From: Hyphomicrobium_A sp963728165
GTDB taxonomy: Bacteria; Pseudomonadota; Alphaproteobacteria; Rhizobiales; Hyphomicrobiaceae
Assembly: GCA_963728165.1 (NCBI GenBank)
Contig: CAVSIY010000006.1
Span: 248,001 to 312,000, forward strand
Reading direction: 5' to 3'
DNA length: 64,000 nucleotides
Part shown: positions 16,235 to 26,211 of the stretch, piece by piece
Layout: each line of letters opens with the position of its first letter
How positions within the stretch are numbered: the first letter of the stretch is position 1
Made by a program: the position numbers and the translations under genes
The notes under the pieces: generated by a model
The model's database searches: none
Told to the model about the DNA's origin: nothing
The model's input: only the letters and a program-made list of their open reading frames with translations

Positions 16235-19027
16235 GTGTCGACATTGGGCTTCCCAACGCATCCGGCCATAGGCTGGAGCCGCCGGCGCTTTCTCATCGGA
16301 AGCACCGCCACCGGCATCACGCTCGCCCTGGTGCCGCTGGCGGCGCGTGCCTCATTTGTCGACGACGAGACCATGCCGACCGCGCCGGGCTGGTCCGGTG
16401 ACGGGGTCGGGCAGCCGCGATACCGAATCGACGGCTACGCCAAGGCCACCGGCGCGAAGCTCTATGCCAGGGATTTTCGTGCAGCCGACATGGACGGCTG
16501 GCCGGACGAGACCGATCACGCGATGCTGTTGCTCGCTCCCGACGCGACCCACCGCTTCGCCGGGATCGATCTGACGATGCTCGCCACGGACCTGAAACCC
16601 GACAGGGTGGTGACGGCCGAGGATCTGGAGGCCGCCGGGATCCGGGCCAAGGGCTACTTCACGGAAGACCTGATGTGCCCGAAAGGGCAAACGCCGATCT
16701 ATCTGGGCCAGCCGCGTCGCGTTGCTCATCTTCAAAGGCGTCGAGAAGTTCGTGACCGCGCGGCAAATCCTGCGCGGCGCTAAGTCGGTCCTCTTCGGCG
16801 AGCAAACGGGAGCGGTCAGCAAACCGCCCTACGGGGCAAACCGCTTCACCCGCATCGGCGGCTCCGATCCATCCAGCCCGGATGTGTACTCCCCGGCCAA
16901 GGACGGCTGGGTCGTGCCGCCGCGTTTCCGTCGCGGACAGTCCCCCTCCTGGCCCGAGGCCGACCCCACCGCCACGCGGCGCGCGGAACAATATGGCCGC
17001 GACATGCGCGCCGACCTGGACGACGGGCACGCAGGCCGGGTGTTCAAACAGCACTTCCAGACACAGTCGGCCGATCACTTCTTCATGGAGCCAGAAAGCG
17101 GTCTTGCCTGGCACGATGCCGCCAACGATCGCTTGTCGCTGGTGCTCGGCGTGCAGGCGCCGGCCGACACGCTGCATGCGATCGCCGAAATATTGTCCGA
17201 CGCCAAGGCGCCCTACGCCATCAAGGACCTGGAAGGCCATTTCGCCTACTTGGGCGGCGCGTTTGGCGGCAAGGACATGCCACAGCTGCCGAACTACGTG
17301 GCACTGGCGGGGCTGTTCGCCGACGGCCGGCCGGTGCGGCTTGCGCTCGATCGTTTCGAGCAATTTCAACTCGGCATGAAGCGCCACGCCGTCACGATCG
17401 ACAGCCAGCTGGGGGTCGATCCAAAGACCGGCGCATTCACGGCATTCGCCTGCGATCTGTCACTCAACGGCGGCGGCACCGCAAACTACTCCGCCAGCGT
17501 TGCCGACGTAGCAGCGATTTCGTCGGCCTCCATGTACTACATGCCCAAGAGCGACATCAGCACCGTCGCCACGCACTCGCGCGGCGTGACGGCGGGCTCG
17601 ATGCGCGGTTATGGCGGGCTGCAGTCAATCACGGCCATGGAATGCCTGATCGACGATGTTGCCGCGCAGCTGAAGATAGATCCGCTCGCGCTGCGGCGAA
17701 AGAACGCCATGCAGTCCGGCTATCGCAATCTCACCGGAGCGAAGCCGGTCGTCACGATCCGCAGCGAGGAGCTCTTGGATCGGCTCGAGCAGGCGCCGCT
17801 GTGGTCGAAGCGCGACGAAGATCGCAGCGCGTTCGAGGCTGCCCATCCCTCCAAGGCCTACGGCGTCGGCGTTGCCTGTTCCATGTTCAAATACGGCACA
17901 GGCCAGGACGGCGCGCTGGCCGCCGTGTCGTTCGATGCCGACGGGCGCATTGAGGTCGCCGCCAGCACCATCGAGATGGGCACTGGAGTCTCCACTGCTG
18001 TCGCGGTGCGCGTTGGAGATCACCTCGGGCGCAGCGCCGATGGCGTTACCCTCGAACTCGACGGGGCCGCTGTGGACGCCGTTGGATCTCGTGACATCCG
18101 GCGATCCCCTGACAATGAGCCAGCAGGAGCAGGATTCGGCAGCAGCGAATCCGCGTTGGGTCCCGGTGATTACCTCCCGCGCCAGCGCTTCGGTAGGGGC
18201 GCCGGTCGCGACCCATGCCGTGGCGGAGGCCGCGTATGCGCTCATGCGCTACAGCTTGTGGCCTGCCGCGCGGGCGATCTGGCAAGCGCGGCCACAACCT
18301 GGTCTTCGACGACCTGAAGTGGATCGACGGCCATCTCACCGCAAAGGGCATGGAACCGTTGTCCTTCGCTCGGCTGGCGAAGCGCTGCCATGCTTCCGGC
18401 CAAACGACCGGCGTCATGGTTCACGCCTTCAGTCGCTGGCAATGGGCCACGGCCCAATTCGACATGGGCAGCGATATCTGGACTGGCGCCATCGACGCCC
18501 TGGCGTTGCGGCGTGGCGCAGACTGGCAGGTGCAGGACCGCCTGAAGGTGGACTTTCCGCCGGCGTCGACGGAACGGCTAAGCGAGACCTATGCATCGAT
18601 CTGCGGAGCGGTCGTGGCGCTCTCCGTCGACCGTACAAACGGTGCGATCAAGGTTCTGCGCGTGCATGAGGTGTTGGATTGCGGCAGATCCATCGTGCCC
18701 GAGCTGGTGTCGGGCATGGCGCAGGGCGGCATCGCCATGGGACTGGGTCACGCGCTCACCGAATACCTGCCTTTGTATGAGGACGGTCCGGGCAACGGCA
18801 CCTGGAACGTCAATCGGTACGATGTACCGCTGGCAAGAGACGTTCCCGTCTGGGATATGACTCTTGAAACCCTGGCACCCGTCAAGAACGACGACAAGCC
18901 GCGAGGGATAGCGGAGATCGTGATGGTACCGGTCATTCCCGCAACCTTGAATGCGATCCATGATGCGACCGGAAAACGTTTCACCAAGTTGCCGGTGACG
19001 GCCGACGATATCCGCAAGGTGCCGTGA
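16235..19027 (+). pseudogene. Periplasmic molybdenum hydroxylase large subunit (IorB-like, xanthine dehydrogenase family), three frameshifts
   Basis: It starts with a Tat signal (SRRRFLIGSTATGITLALVP) at GTG 16235, as in IorB-type exported Mo hydroxylases. Family segments include GGAFGGKDMPQLPNYVALAG, RGVTAGSMRGYGG, AASTIEMGTGVSTAVAV, and near the C-terminus RGIAEIVMVPVIPATLNAI, where the Glu corresponds to the catalytic Glu. The reading frame changes near 16720, 18070 and 18285, each time by +1. The protein would bind molybdopterin cytosine dinucleotide and oxidise an aldehyde or N-heterocycle. It abuts the [2Fe-2S] subunit gene (19029) and a cytochrome c gene, the usual trio. As it stands no full-length product can be made. 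Confidence 0.85.
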
Positions 19028-19028
19028 C

Positions 19029-19844
19029 ATGGAAACGGTGCAGATCTCCGTAACCGTCAACGGACGCAAGACCGGCCCCCATACGATTCCTGCCGGCCTG
19101 GCGATGATCGATTTCCTGCACGAATATCTTGGCCTGACCGGTACGAAGTTCGGCTGCGGCATCGGCGTTTGCCATGCCTGCGTGGTGATCGTCGACGAGC
19201 CCGACGGAACGAGCCGAACCATGCGGACGTGCATCAACGGCGCCGCAGAGTTTGCCGGCAAGCAGGTAAGGACCGTCGAGGGGCACGCGAAGGAGGAACA
19301 CCTTTCCGACGTCCAGCAGGCCTTCGTCGATCATTTCGCCTTCCAGTGCGGCTACTGCACCTCCGGCTTCATCAACGAAGCGACGGTTCTGTTGGAGGAC
19401 ATTGCCCGCACTCCCGTTGCCAGGGATGCGGTAGCGGAGCGGATCGAAGCCTCGCTCGGTGAGCACATCTGCAGGTGCACGGGCTATGTCCGATACTACG
19501 AGGCCGTGCGCGACCTCGTCCTCGCAAATCCTAAGCTGACGACAGAGATAGGCCATGTGGCGCTGGAGCGCTCGACTGGCGGCCTTGGTTCTGTTCACAA
19601 TCGCGAGCCTATGGGCTTTTTGCCACCCTGTGGGGCGTCCCCTCCGTCGCCGATCATCCGCTTTCGCGTGACCCGGCGACGATCGCATCCGGCAAATATC
19701 TGGCGGCGGCAGGCGACTGTGCGTCCTGCCACACGGCCAAGGGCGGCGAATCTTTCGCTGGTGGTCGGCCTTTGGCGACACCATTCGGCACGATCTATTC
19801 GGCGAACATCACACCGGATCGAAAAACCGGCATCGGAGAACTGA
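19029..19844 (+). CDS. [2Fe-2S] subunit of Mo hydroxylase (IorA-like), possibly read-through at the 3' end
   Basis: The first 170 residues are a complete IorA/CoxS-type subunit. The plant-type [2Fe-2S] site is KFGCGIGVCHACVV with a later C in MRTCINGA, and the second cluster is FQCGYCTSGF with HICRCTGYVRYYEAV. It passes electrons from the Mo site to cytochrome c. Family members end near residue 150-170. Here the frame runs on to 271 residues across the cytochrome c start (19555), and the extra 95 residues look non-coding. A one-base insertion just before a TAG near 19548 would explain this. It starts one base after the large subunit stop. Confidence 0.85.
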   Translation: METVQISVTVNGRKTGPHTIPAGLAMIDFLHEYLGLTGTKFGCGIGVCHACVVIVDEPDGTSRTMRTCINGAAEFAGKQVRTVEGHAKEEHLSDVQQAFVDHFAFQCGYCTSGFINEATVLLEDIARTPVARDAVAERIEASLGEHICRCTGYVRYYEAVRDLVLANPKLTTEIGHVALERSTGGLGSVHNREPMGFLPPCGASPPSPIIRFRVTRRRSHPANIWRRQATVRPATRPRAANLSLVVGLWRHHSARSIRRTSHRIEKPASEN

Positions 19845-20825
19845 GCTCCGCCCAGTTCTACCAACTCTTGGCCTATGGCGCCGACAGCTTAGCTGCTCCT
19901 CTTTATCCGGCGATGCCCTACACGTCCTTTCACAACATAACGCGCAAGGACAGCGACGCGCTGTTTGCCTACTTCATGAGTGTGCCGGCCGTGGAACGGC
20001 CTGCCACGCCTAACGAGATGGCGTTTCCCTTCGACATTCGCCCGCTGATGTTCGGCTGGGATTTTCTGTTCGCGAGCCGCAGACCGTTCGAGAAGAATCC
20101 GGACAAGGACGAGGTTTGGAACCGAGGTGCCTATCTGGTCGAGGGGCTCGGTCACTGCGGCGAATGTCACACGCCGCGCAACGTGCTCGGCGCCATGGAG
20201 ACGAGCAAGGCGCTGGAGGGCGCGGTCATCGGCGGGTTCAGGGCACCGAACATCACCGCGGCCGCGCTGGCTGCGCACGGCTGGAACCGCGAGGATCTCG
20301 TCCTGTTCTTCGAGACCGGGGCAAGCCCGCAGGGGTCCGCGTTCGGAGACATGTTTCTCGCGGTCAAGAAATCGCTGCGCCTGCTAACCCACGACGACCG
20401 GGTGGCGATCGCCACCTATTTGATGGATGTCGACGCGAACGCGCCGAGCAAGGGCGACGCCGCGGTGGCGGCACTCGGCACGAAAGCGCACGAGAACCGA
20501 TCCGGGACAGGCGCTCTATCTGTCCAACTGCTCGCTTTGCCACGGACCGAACGGGCAGGGCGTCCAATCGACGATGCCACCGCTTGCCGGCAACGCGACG
20601 CTTGCCGAGCCTGACGGCGTCAATCTAATCGAAGTCATGGCCCACGGCATCGATCCGCAGAGGATGTCCTTGACGCGCGGCTATGGCCCGATGCCGGCAT
20701 TTCGCGATCGGTTGTCGGCTGCTCAAATGGCCGATCTCGCCAACTACGTACGGTCGGCTTTCGCGGTCAATGGCGACGACCTTCCGCGTCTCAGCGAGCA
20801 GGATGTCGATCGGATCCTGCAATAG
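19555..20825 (+). pseudogene. Membrane-anchored diheme/triheme cytochrome c of the Mo hydroxylase, two frameshifts
   Basis: ATG 19555 opens an N-terminal membrane anchor (MWRWSARLAALVLFTIASLW). A run of five T where four would keep the frame shifts the reading before the first heme site, GDCASCHTAKGGESF. The frame from about 19670 then carries a second site, GHCGECHTPRNVLG, and AHGWNREDLVLFFETGASP. Near 20505 another +1 shift leads to the third site, CSLCHGPNGQGV, and a normal C-terminus ending RILQ. Three CxxCH motifs match the alcohol/aldehyde dehydrogenase cytochrome c subunits that pair with IorAB-like enzymes and pass electrons to the respiratory chain. Both indels look like single inserted bases. 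Confidence 0.85.
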
Positions 20826-21389
20826 GGCAGAGACCCTCTCGTGCTCGCCGATGCTCCACCTAACAAAGCCGTCGCCCCTGGACTGAAACATCAGCTTACG
20901 CCCGCAACATGATTTGAAGCGTGGCATACTTCGGCCCGAAGGGCCCGCTGGCGCACCGGGCAGGATGAAACTGCGAACAACTATGTGATTGAAGTAACGG
21001 TCTAAAATGCGCTGGGGAAACACGATGGCGAGGTTGAAGAGAGCGAGGTCTCGCTTTCGATCCGCCATCTGAAGCGAGTGCCACGAGGCCGGCATCACCG
21101 TGACGCTACCGAAGCCGATGACATCGGGCGCGAAGGCAGCAGGGCGGTTCGGCAAGCAGGACTTCGTGGCTCGGGTAGGAGATCCCTTGGCGGAGGGTGC
21201 TGTCTGCTCGGCGGCTCGATGACAGACTTCGCGGCACTGACGCTTATGGTGGGGCAGCCTCCGCTTTGACCCCTACCATCTTGGGTGTTCATTGTAAGTG
21301 GCATCTCCCGATCAATGACGGACAAGTCGCGTGAGAGCCTCGGGCAACTTTTCTTTCCGAAGCAATCTATCAAAGGCGACCTATGCTTG
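20826..21389. other. Intergenic stretch with repeat R2 copy a
   Basis: No convincing gene on either strand. The first third holds R2 copy a (20932-21009). The rest contains only short frames without ribosome binding sites or recognisable families. Confidence 0.5.
20932..21009 (+). repeat. Repeat R2 copy a: degenerate 3' gene end
   Basis: About 78 bases matching 45579-45657 at roughly 80% identity. In copy b one frame reads GPLAHRTAETANTYVIEVTV and stops at TAA. In copy a the same words appear (GPLAHRAG, then ETANNYVIEVTV) but are split by one extra T. Both look like the orphan C-terminal end of the same unidentified protein. Confidence 0.6.
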
Positions 21390-21593
21390 TCATCGAATGG
21401 GGGCCTGGGTTGGGCGGGGTTGTTTGACGGGACTTGGTGTCGTTTCGGGTGGCGAGGGATTTGGCCGAGGTGGTGGCGGCACAGGTTTTGGGGTACCGAT
21501 GCCAACCACCACGTCACCGGGCATTTCGTTGCCGTCGTTGACCATTGCGCTGGCGATGAGCCACGCGTCACGCTCACCCTTACGGACAGACAT
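21390..21593 (-). CDS. Small hypothetical protein with proline-rich tail
   Basis: A 67-residue frame starting MSVRKGERDAWLIASAMVND, with GGAGG five bases before ATG 21593, which is a good start context. The N-terminal half could form one amphipathic helix. The C-terminal half is nearly all Pro, Thr, Lys and Arg. No family is recognised. An in-frame upstream extension to 21698 exists but lacks a ribosome binding site. Confidence 0.45.
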   Translation of the reverse strand: MSVRKGERDAWLIASAMVNDGNEMPGDVVVGIGTPKPVPPPPRPNPSPPETTPSPVKQPRPTQAPIR

Positions 21594-21802
21594 CGCATCC
21601 TCCATTCTATTTGGATGGCGAACCGCCTCTGCAGCCCGATGGTTCCTCGAAATGATATAGAAGGATGAGAACATCGGCGCGTCAATCGAAAGCGTCACCG
21701 CCTTTATGAGCGGAAACGCTCCCCGCTCTGTGATCGAACGCTACCGCCACCACGTCGCGGCCAACGCGCTAAGGCTTGCCGGAGATTGGGCTCCGCTTAT
21801 CG

Positions 21803-22840
21803 CTAAGCCTCAATGATCACCTTGAGTGCCTTGGTCTTGGCGGCGTTGCCGAAGGTTTCGTAGGCATCGAGGATCTCATCGAGTTTGAAGTGATGCGTGA
21901 TGAGGAGCTTGGGATCGATCTTCTTCGAGCCGACGGTCTTGAACAGCATCGGGATGGTGACCGTATCAACCAGCCGCGTGGTGATGGAAATATTGCGGTC
22001 CCACAGCTCTTCCAGATGCAGGTCGACCTTCTTTCCATGCACGCCGATATTGGCGATGGTGCCGCCTGCCGCGACGAGTTTTTCGCACAATTCGAAAGTG
22101 ACCGGAATGCCAACCGCCTCGATGGCGGTATCGACGCCGCGCTTGCCCGTCATCTTCATGACCGCCTCCAGGGCCTTGCCGTCGGTGCTGTTGATGGTCG
22201 CCGTGGCGCCGAAGCGCTTGGCCACGGCCAGGCGATTGTCGTCGAGATCGATCATGATGATCTCGGCCGGGGAGTAGAATTGCGCGGTGAGCAGGGCCGC
22301 GAGCCCTATCGGCCCGGCGCCGACGATCGCCACGGTGCTGCCTGGCGCCACCTTACCGTTGAGCACGCCGCACTCGAAGCCGGTCGGCAGGATGTCACTG
22401 AGCATCACCAACGCTTCTTCATCGGCGCCGTCCGGAATCGGATAGAGGCTCATATCGGCGTAGGGAATGCGGACGAATTCCGCCTGCGTGCCGTCGATCT
22501 TGTTGCCGAGGATCCAGCCGCCGGTGGTGCAGTGGGAATACATCTGCTTGCGGCAATATTCGCATTTGCCGCAGGCGCTGACGCAGGAGATCAGAACATG
22601 GTCGCCCACCTTAAACGCGGTGACGGCCGGGCCAACCTTGTCGATAATACCGACGCCCTCATGGCCCAGAATGCGGCCAGGCTCGCACGTCGGGACATCG
22701 CCCTTGAGGATGTGCAGGTCGGTGCCGCAGATTGTCGTTTTAGTGATTTTGACGATCGCGTCGGTGGGCGCGGTAATTTCCGGTTTCGGACGTTCTTCTA
22801 GGGATTTCGTTCCCGGACCGGCATAAACGAGCGCTTTCAT
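21803..22840 (-). CDS. Zinc-dependent medium-chain alcohol dehydrogenase
   Basis: A 345-residue NAD(P)-dependent dehydrogenase. Catalytic zinc ligands are in TTICGTDLH and GHEGVGII. The structural zinc lobe has four Cys (CGKCEYCRKQMYSHC). The Rossmann nucleotide loop is VAIVGAGPIGLAALL followed by Asp in MIDLDDNRLAVA, which favours NAD+. The full length is normal for the family. Substrate is not evident; relatives oxidise short-chain alcohols or isopropanol-type secondary alcohols. It is a single gene, and a clear start MKALVYAGPG at 22840 follows an untranslated region of more than 500 bases. Confidence 0.95.
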   Translation of the reverse strand: MKALVYAGPGTKSLEERPKPEITAPTDAIVKITKTTICGTDLHILKGDVPTCEPGRILGHEGVGIIDKVGPAVTAFKVGDHVLISCVSACGKCEYCRKQMYSHCTTGGWILGNKIDGTQAEFVRIPYADMSLYPIPDGADEEALVMLSDILPTGFECGVLNGKVAPGSTVAIVGAGPIGLAALLTAQFYSPAEIIMIDLDDNRLAVAKRFGATATINSTDGKALEAVMKMTGKRGVDTAIEAVGIPVTFELCEKLVAAGGTIANIGVHGKKVDLHLEELWDRNISITTRLVDTVTIPMLFKTVGSKKIDPKLLITHHFKLDEILDAYETFGNAAKTKALKVIIEA

Positions 22841-23401
22841 GTCTGCTATCCTGTTGCTGCGATAGGTGCGACGTGCCGATTATCCATCGTCCTGGATAAC
22901 CGCTCAGTCAGAATCCGCACCACGGGAGCGATGGCCGATAACCCCGCGGGCTCCTGGGGGAAGCTCTCCGCTGGGCTATCGGCGGGGTTCTTTCGCGCGC
23001 ACTACGCTGACGCGAGTCCGATTAGGAGAGAGGCTCCCACACATGGAAGATCGGCAGCAAACTCGGAAACTACTACGGTGAACACGCATGGCGCAGCTCC
23101 TCGCAAGCGTCGGGTAGCACTACTTGCCGCGGTGAGGCCGCGCGGTTTCGTTTCTCAGCTTAGTGGGGCCCTGGTAAGGGGAGTCCACCCGCCTCTGCTC
23201 AACGTCGAGACGCTTCACTGCGAGATCAGGTTGTCAAATCTGAAGCGTCCGTTGTGCTCAGTCTGCTAGCGTGCGCGAGGATGTGTCCCCCGACACGTGC
23301 GTTCAGGCCCAGGTTGCCGACATCACCTTCCAGGCCAAACAACAGCACAGTTTTGCAGGTTTTTCGAGCTGAGTGTCCCACATGGCGCGGGACAGGGTGC
23401 G
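22841..23401. other. Intergenic stretch between adh and mscS-like genes
   Basis: No gene seen. AACCCCGC (22940-22947) and GCGGGGTT (22982-22989) form an inverted repeat with a structured interior and a short T-run on the plus strand. It could be a terminator or a structured RNA element, but no plus-strand gene ends nearby. Confidence 0.35.
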
Positions 23402-24805
23402 CTATTTCTTGAGTAGGTTTTCTTGCGCTTCCGGCAGGTTGCCTTCGGATTGCTGCTCCCGCATCTCCACCGTCTCGTTGGACAGGTCGCCTTCGCTGGG
23501 CGTCGTTTCGCTCATTTCGTCCGCGGCATGGGCCGCGACGGCACCGCTTTCGGCTTCGCGCCGGGCTTCTGCGGTGCTCGTCGTCTGGATGACGGGAACG
23601 CCCTTGGGGAAAATCACTTCGCGCGCGGAATCCGGCAGTTCGATGCCAGCCTTGAGGAGCGCGTTCTTGGTCTGGCGCAGCAACGCCGAATTGATTTTGT
23701 AAGGCGAGAAGGTGGCGCTGTCGAACCAATAATAGATACGCAAATTCACCGTTGCCGCGCCCAGCTCCTCCACCAGCACCAGCGGCTCGGGCATCTCAAG
23801 GACGGCGGGATGCCCCCGCAACACCTCCGCGATCAGGGCCTGCGCCTTGGCGGCCGAGGAATCGTAACCGATGCCGACCGTGAACTCGGCGCGGCGGCTC
23901 GGAATGCTGCTGTAGTTCTTGATGATGCTCTTATAGACGGTGGCGTTGGGGATCTGCACCTGATTGCCGTCGAGCGTGAGCAGCACGGTGCTGCGCACAT
24001 TCAGGTTCTGGACCACGCCCGTGTGGCCGCCGACATCGATCAGGTCGCCGCTGTGGAATGGATTGCGCACGCTGAGCAGGACGCTCGCCAGAAAATTCTC
24101 GGCAATGTCGCGCAGGCCGAAGCCGATGATGATGCCGATCAGTCCGGTGCCGCCAAGCACCGTGATGGCCAGCCGCGTCAGTCCGGAAAATTGCAGCACG
24201 AAATAGACGCCCAGCAGAAAGACTGGAATCGCAAACGCCCGCGCCACCACCGACAGCAGCAGCGGGAACTCGATGCGGCCCGCGAACAGCAGCCGAACCG
24301 CCAGCGCCACCAGTCTGGCGATCAGCCATGTAGCCAGGATTATAAGGGCGGCGAGCGCCGCCAGCGGCCAGGCCCGGACCATCTGCCGGTAGAAGCTTGT
24401 GAATTCCTCGCCTGCGCGCGCAAAGGTGGAGCCGACATCGGCATTGGCCTCGATCCGGTTGACGACGGCGACAGTGCCTTGCGTGTTTTCGGCTAGCGTG
24501 CCAGCCCAGGCCCGATGCTCCTGCGTTGCCGTCGTGCCGTCGAGGAAGACCACCCCGTCATGCACTGAGACACGCGTCGCCTCGAACCATCCGGTCGATT
24601 TCAGGATGCGTTCCAGGCGGCCCTCAATCTTCGCATCGCTCGCTTCGGGAACGACCTTCACGGCCTGCGGCGGCGCAGCTGGGGCGACATCCTGCGCCTG
24701 GGCAGACGCCGCACAGGCGAGCAGCAGCATGGCGACCCCTGCGGCGCGCAGCCATCCAATAAGCTGGATGAGGTGGCTTTTCGGATGCTGGCGAAGCCGG
24801 CTCAT
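23402..24805 (-). CDS. MscS-family mechanosensitive channel with N-terminal BON-like domain
   Basis: A 467-residue protein. The signal peptide ends near ASAQAQ. A periplasmic BON-like domain (EGRLERILKSTGWFEATRVS, then GVVFLDGTTATQEHRAWA) covers residues 55-120. Membrane helices follow, and then the MscS pore and beta domain with GLRDIAENFLASVLLSVRNP and VVQNLNVRSTVLLTLDGNQV. The Glu-rich C-terminus is probably disordered. It protects against hypo-osmotic shock. The BON addition is seen in proteobacterial MscS paralogues and may contact the outer membrane or peptidoglycan. Its start is 20 bp from the stop of a DUF3309 gene on the same strand, so the two may be cotranscribed. Confidence 0.95.
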   Translation of the reverse strand: MSRLRQHPKSHLIQLIGWLRAAGVAMLLLACAASAQAQDVAPAAPPQAVKVVPEASDAKIEGRLERILKSTGWFEATRVSVHDGVVFLDGTTATQEHRAWAGTLAENTQGTVAVVNRIEANADVGSTFARAGEEFTSFYRQMVRAWPLAALAALIILATWLIARLVALAVRLLFAGRIEFPLLLSVVARAFAIPVFLLGVYFVLQFSGLTRLAITVLGGTGLIGIIIGFGLRDIAENFLASVLLSVRNPFHSGDLIDVGGHTGVVQNLNVRSTVLLTLDGNQVQIPNATVYKSIIKNYSSIPSRRAEFTVGIGYDSSAAKAQALIAEVLRGHPAVLEMPEPLVLVEELGAATVNLRIYYWFDSATFSPYKINSALLRQTKNALLKAGIELPDSAREVIFPKGVPVIQTTSTAEARREAESGAVAAHAADEMSETTPSEGDLSNETVEMREQQSEGNLPEAQENLLKK

Positions 24806-24825
24806 CCGACGCTCCGCTTGTCAGG

Positions 24826-24990
24826 TCAAATGCGACCCATGAGAAGCAATACGACGAGAATGATCAGGATGATGCCGATGACACCGACGCCGCCGTGACC
24901 GAAGCCGTAGCCGTAGCCGCCGAAACGGCCGCTGAAGCCGCCGAGCAGGAAAATGATGAGGATGATGACGAGTATGAGTCCGAGTGACAT
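24826..24990 (-). CDS. DUF3309 family small membrane protein
   Basis: A 54-residue peptide: MSLGLILVIILIIFLLGGFS, a Gly/Tyr/Phe-rich loop (GGYGYGFGHGG), then IIGIILIILVVLLLMGRI-like second helix. This two-helix hairpin with Gly-rich turn is DUF3309, frequent in Hyphomicrobiales and usually found with stress genes. GGAGATAG lies just before ATG 24990. It is 20 bp upstream of the mscS-like gene on the same strand. A second, distinct copy lies at 40614-40778. Confidence 0.8.
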   Translation of the reverse strand: MSLGLILVIILIIFLLGGFSGRFGGYGYGFGHGGVGVIGIILIILVVLLLMGRI

Positions 24991-25406
24991 AATCTATCTC
25001 CTGGCAGCACCTAGCTGTACAGTGTGCCTCTTCGCACTCCGACTGTGAAGGACTTCTTGTCTACTCAACGCTGGGGTAAAGGCGTTTAGCGCGGGAGGGT
25101 CGAATTCGACATGGATCGCGATCGGTGCGCCCTCGTGTGACGCGCCGAGATCGTCCACATGGGTTGCAAGCTCGGCAAGCGTGGCCCCCTCCGATAGCAA
25201 GAACGAATGCGCGCTTCTTCGCTCGGATATCAGCCGCCGGCCCCAGAAGCGATCTTGCCGCCAGCATCAGGTCTGCCCTACGCTCCGCTGCGGTCAGCCC
25301 AGATGCTGGCCAATGACGGCCCGGTTCTAACTTAGTCCCTGGTATCGTGATGAGGGGTAGACCACGGTTTCCAACTATGCCCCGTTGAAGCGGAGGAATC
25401 ACAAAG
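24991..25406. other. Intergenic stretch with possible gene debris
   Basis: No intact gene. A minus-strand frame (about 25066-25200) reads LLSEGATLAELATHVDDLGA and continues for 20 sensible residues, which may be the end of a lost protein. It has no start and the family is not recognised. Confidence 0.3.
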
Positions 25407-25592
25407 ATGGCCAGCAAGCAAAACAATCAGGAGAAGCGCAAATCTGCAACGCGCACGGCGGGGGAAGGTGTCCCAGCCAGGAGCGCCGTCGCACCCAGGG
25501 CCGGCAAGGAGGTCGGCGCGCGCAATCTTGACGAGCGCGTGAGACAGCAAAAAACGCGCAAGAAACGTGCGCGCGATCCCATCGGATCCTGA
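25407..25592 (+). CDS. Small basic hypothetical protein
   Basis: A 61-residue frame starting MASKQNNQEKRKSATRTAGE, rich in Lys, Arg and Ala and probably disordered. GGAGG lies 11 bases before ATG 25407. It could be a small DNA- or RNA-associated protein like those induced in stress in this group, but it has no family match I know and might be spurious. Confidence 0.35.
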   Translation: MASKQNNQEKRKSATRTAGEGVPARSAVAPRAGKEVGARNLDERVRQQKTRKKRARDPIGS

Positions 25593-25815
25593 ATTGCCGT
25601 GGTCTGGCTCAATGCCAGTCCAGGACCCGCCCATCAAAGGCACGCAGCTGGTCCGTTGGGCAGCTTCCGTAACTCGTAAGAGCACTCAGCGAGGCCAGAT
25701 TCTGAAGTGGCCAAGCAAAGAAGTGAAATTGGGCTACCGGAGCGTTTCTACTTCTTCTTCCACGCTCTTACGATCGAATCGGCTTTGAAGTAGTCCCAGA
25801 CATCTCCCGGTCCAG

Positions 25816-26155
25816 CTATCCACCACTGTCGGGCACTCCCTCCTCCTCGATGAGTGCGAAGCCGCGCTTATCCACATCGACGACGTTGACCTTCGCCTGC
25901 GACTTGCCGATGCGGCACTGCCCGCTTGCGATTTCGGCGTCCATGCGTTTGCTAACCCCTACGCCGTCGCCGGCTTTGACCAGGTTCCCCATCTCGATGG
26001 GGCTCGATGCTCTGGCACATCGACGGCATGTCGGCACGCACGCGGACCTCTTCGGCGGCGAGCGAGGCTGCCCCCAGTGCGAGCATGGCGACCGCGCAGG
26101 ACAGGGCGCTTAGGCGCTGGAAGCGTGGGTTCTGGGCTTTGAAGGAAATTTCCAT
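25816..26155 (-). pseudogene. Small exported protein, frameshifted
   Basis: From ATG 26155 (minus) the frame gives a signal peptide (FQRLSALSCAVAMLALGAAS then LAAEEVRVRADMPSMC). After about 40 residues, sensible sequence continues one frame on as EMGNLVKAGDGVGVSKRM and ends FALIEEEGVPDSGG at 25816. One indel near 26000 separates the halves. The joined product would be about 100 residues, periplasmic, with two Cys. It follows the CX3C protein and the giant surface protein on the same strand, so the three may form one exported set. Confidence 0.45.
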
Positions 26156-26211
26156 GTGGGGCGACCTTTTCAGCGTTAGGATGCCTGGTTGGCGTTGCGA
26201 GACCTGCTCGC

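Noticed and set aside
22930..22995. Inverted repeat as a rho-independent terminator
   Set aside because: No gene on the plus strand ends here and the T-run is weak; on the minus strand it would lie in the adh upstream region, so no firm role can be assigned.
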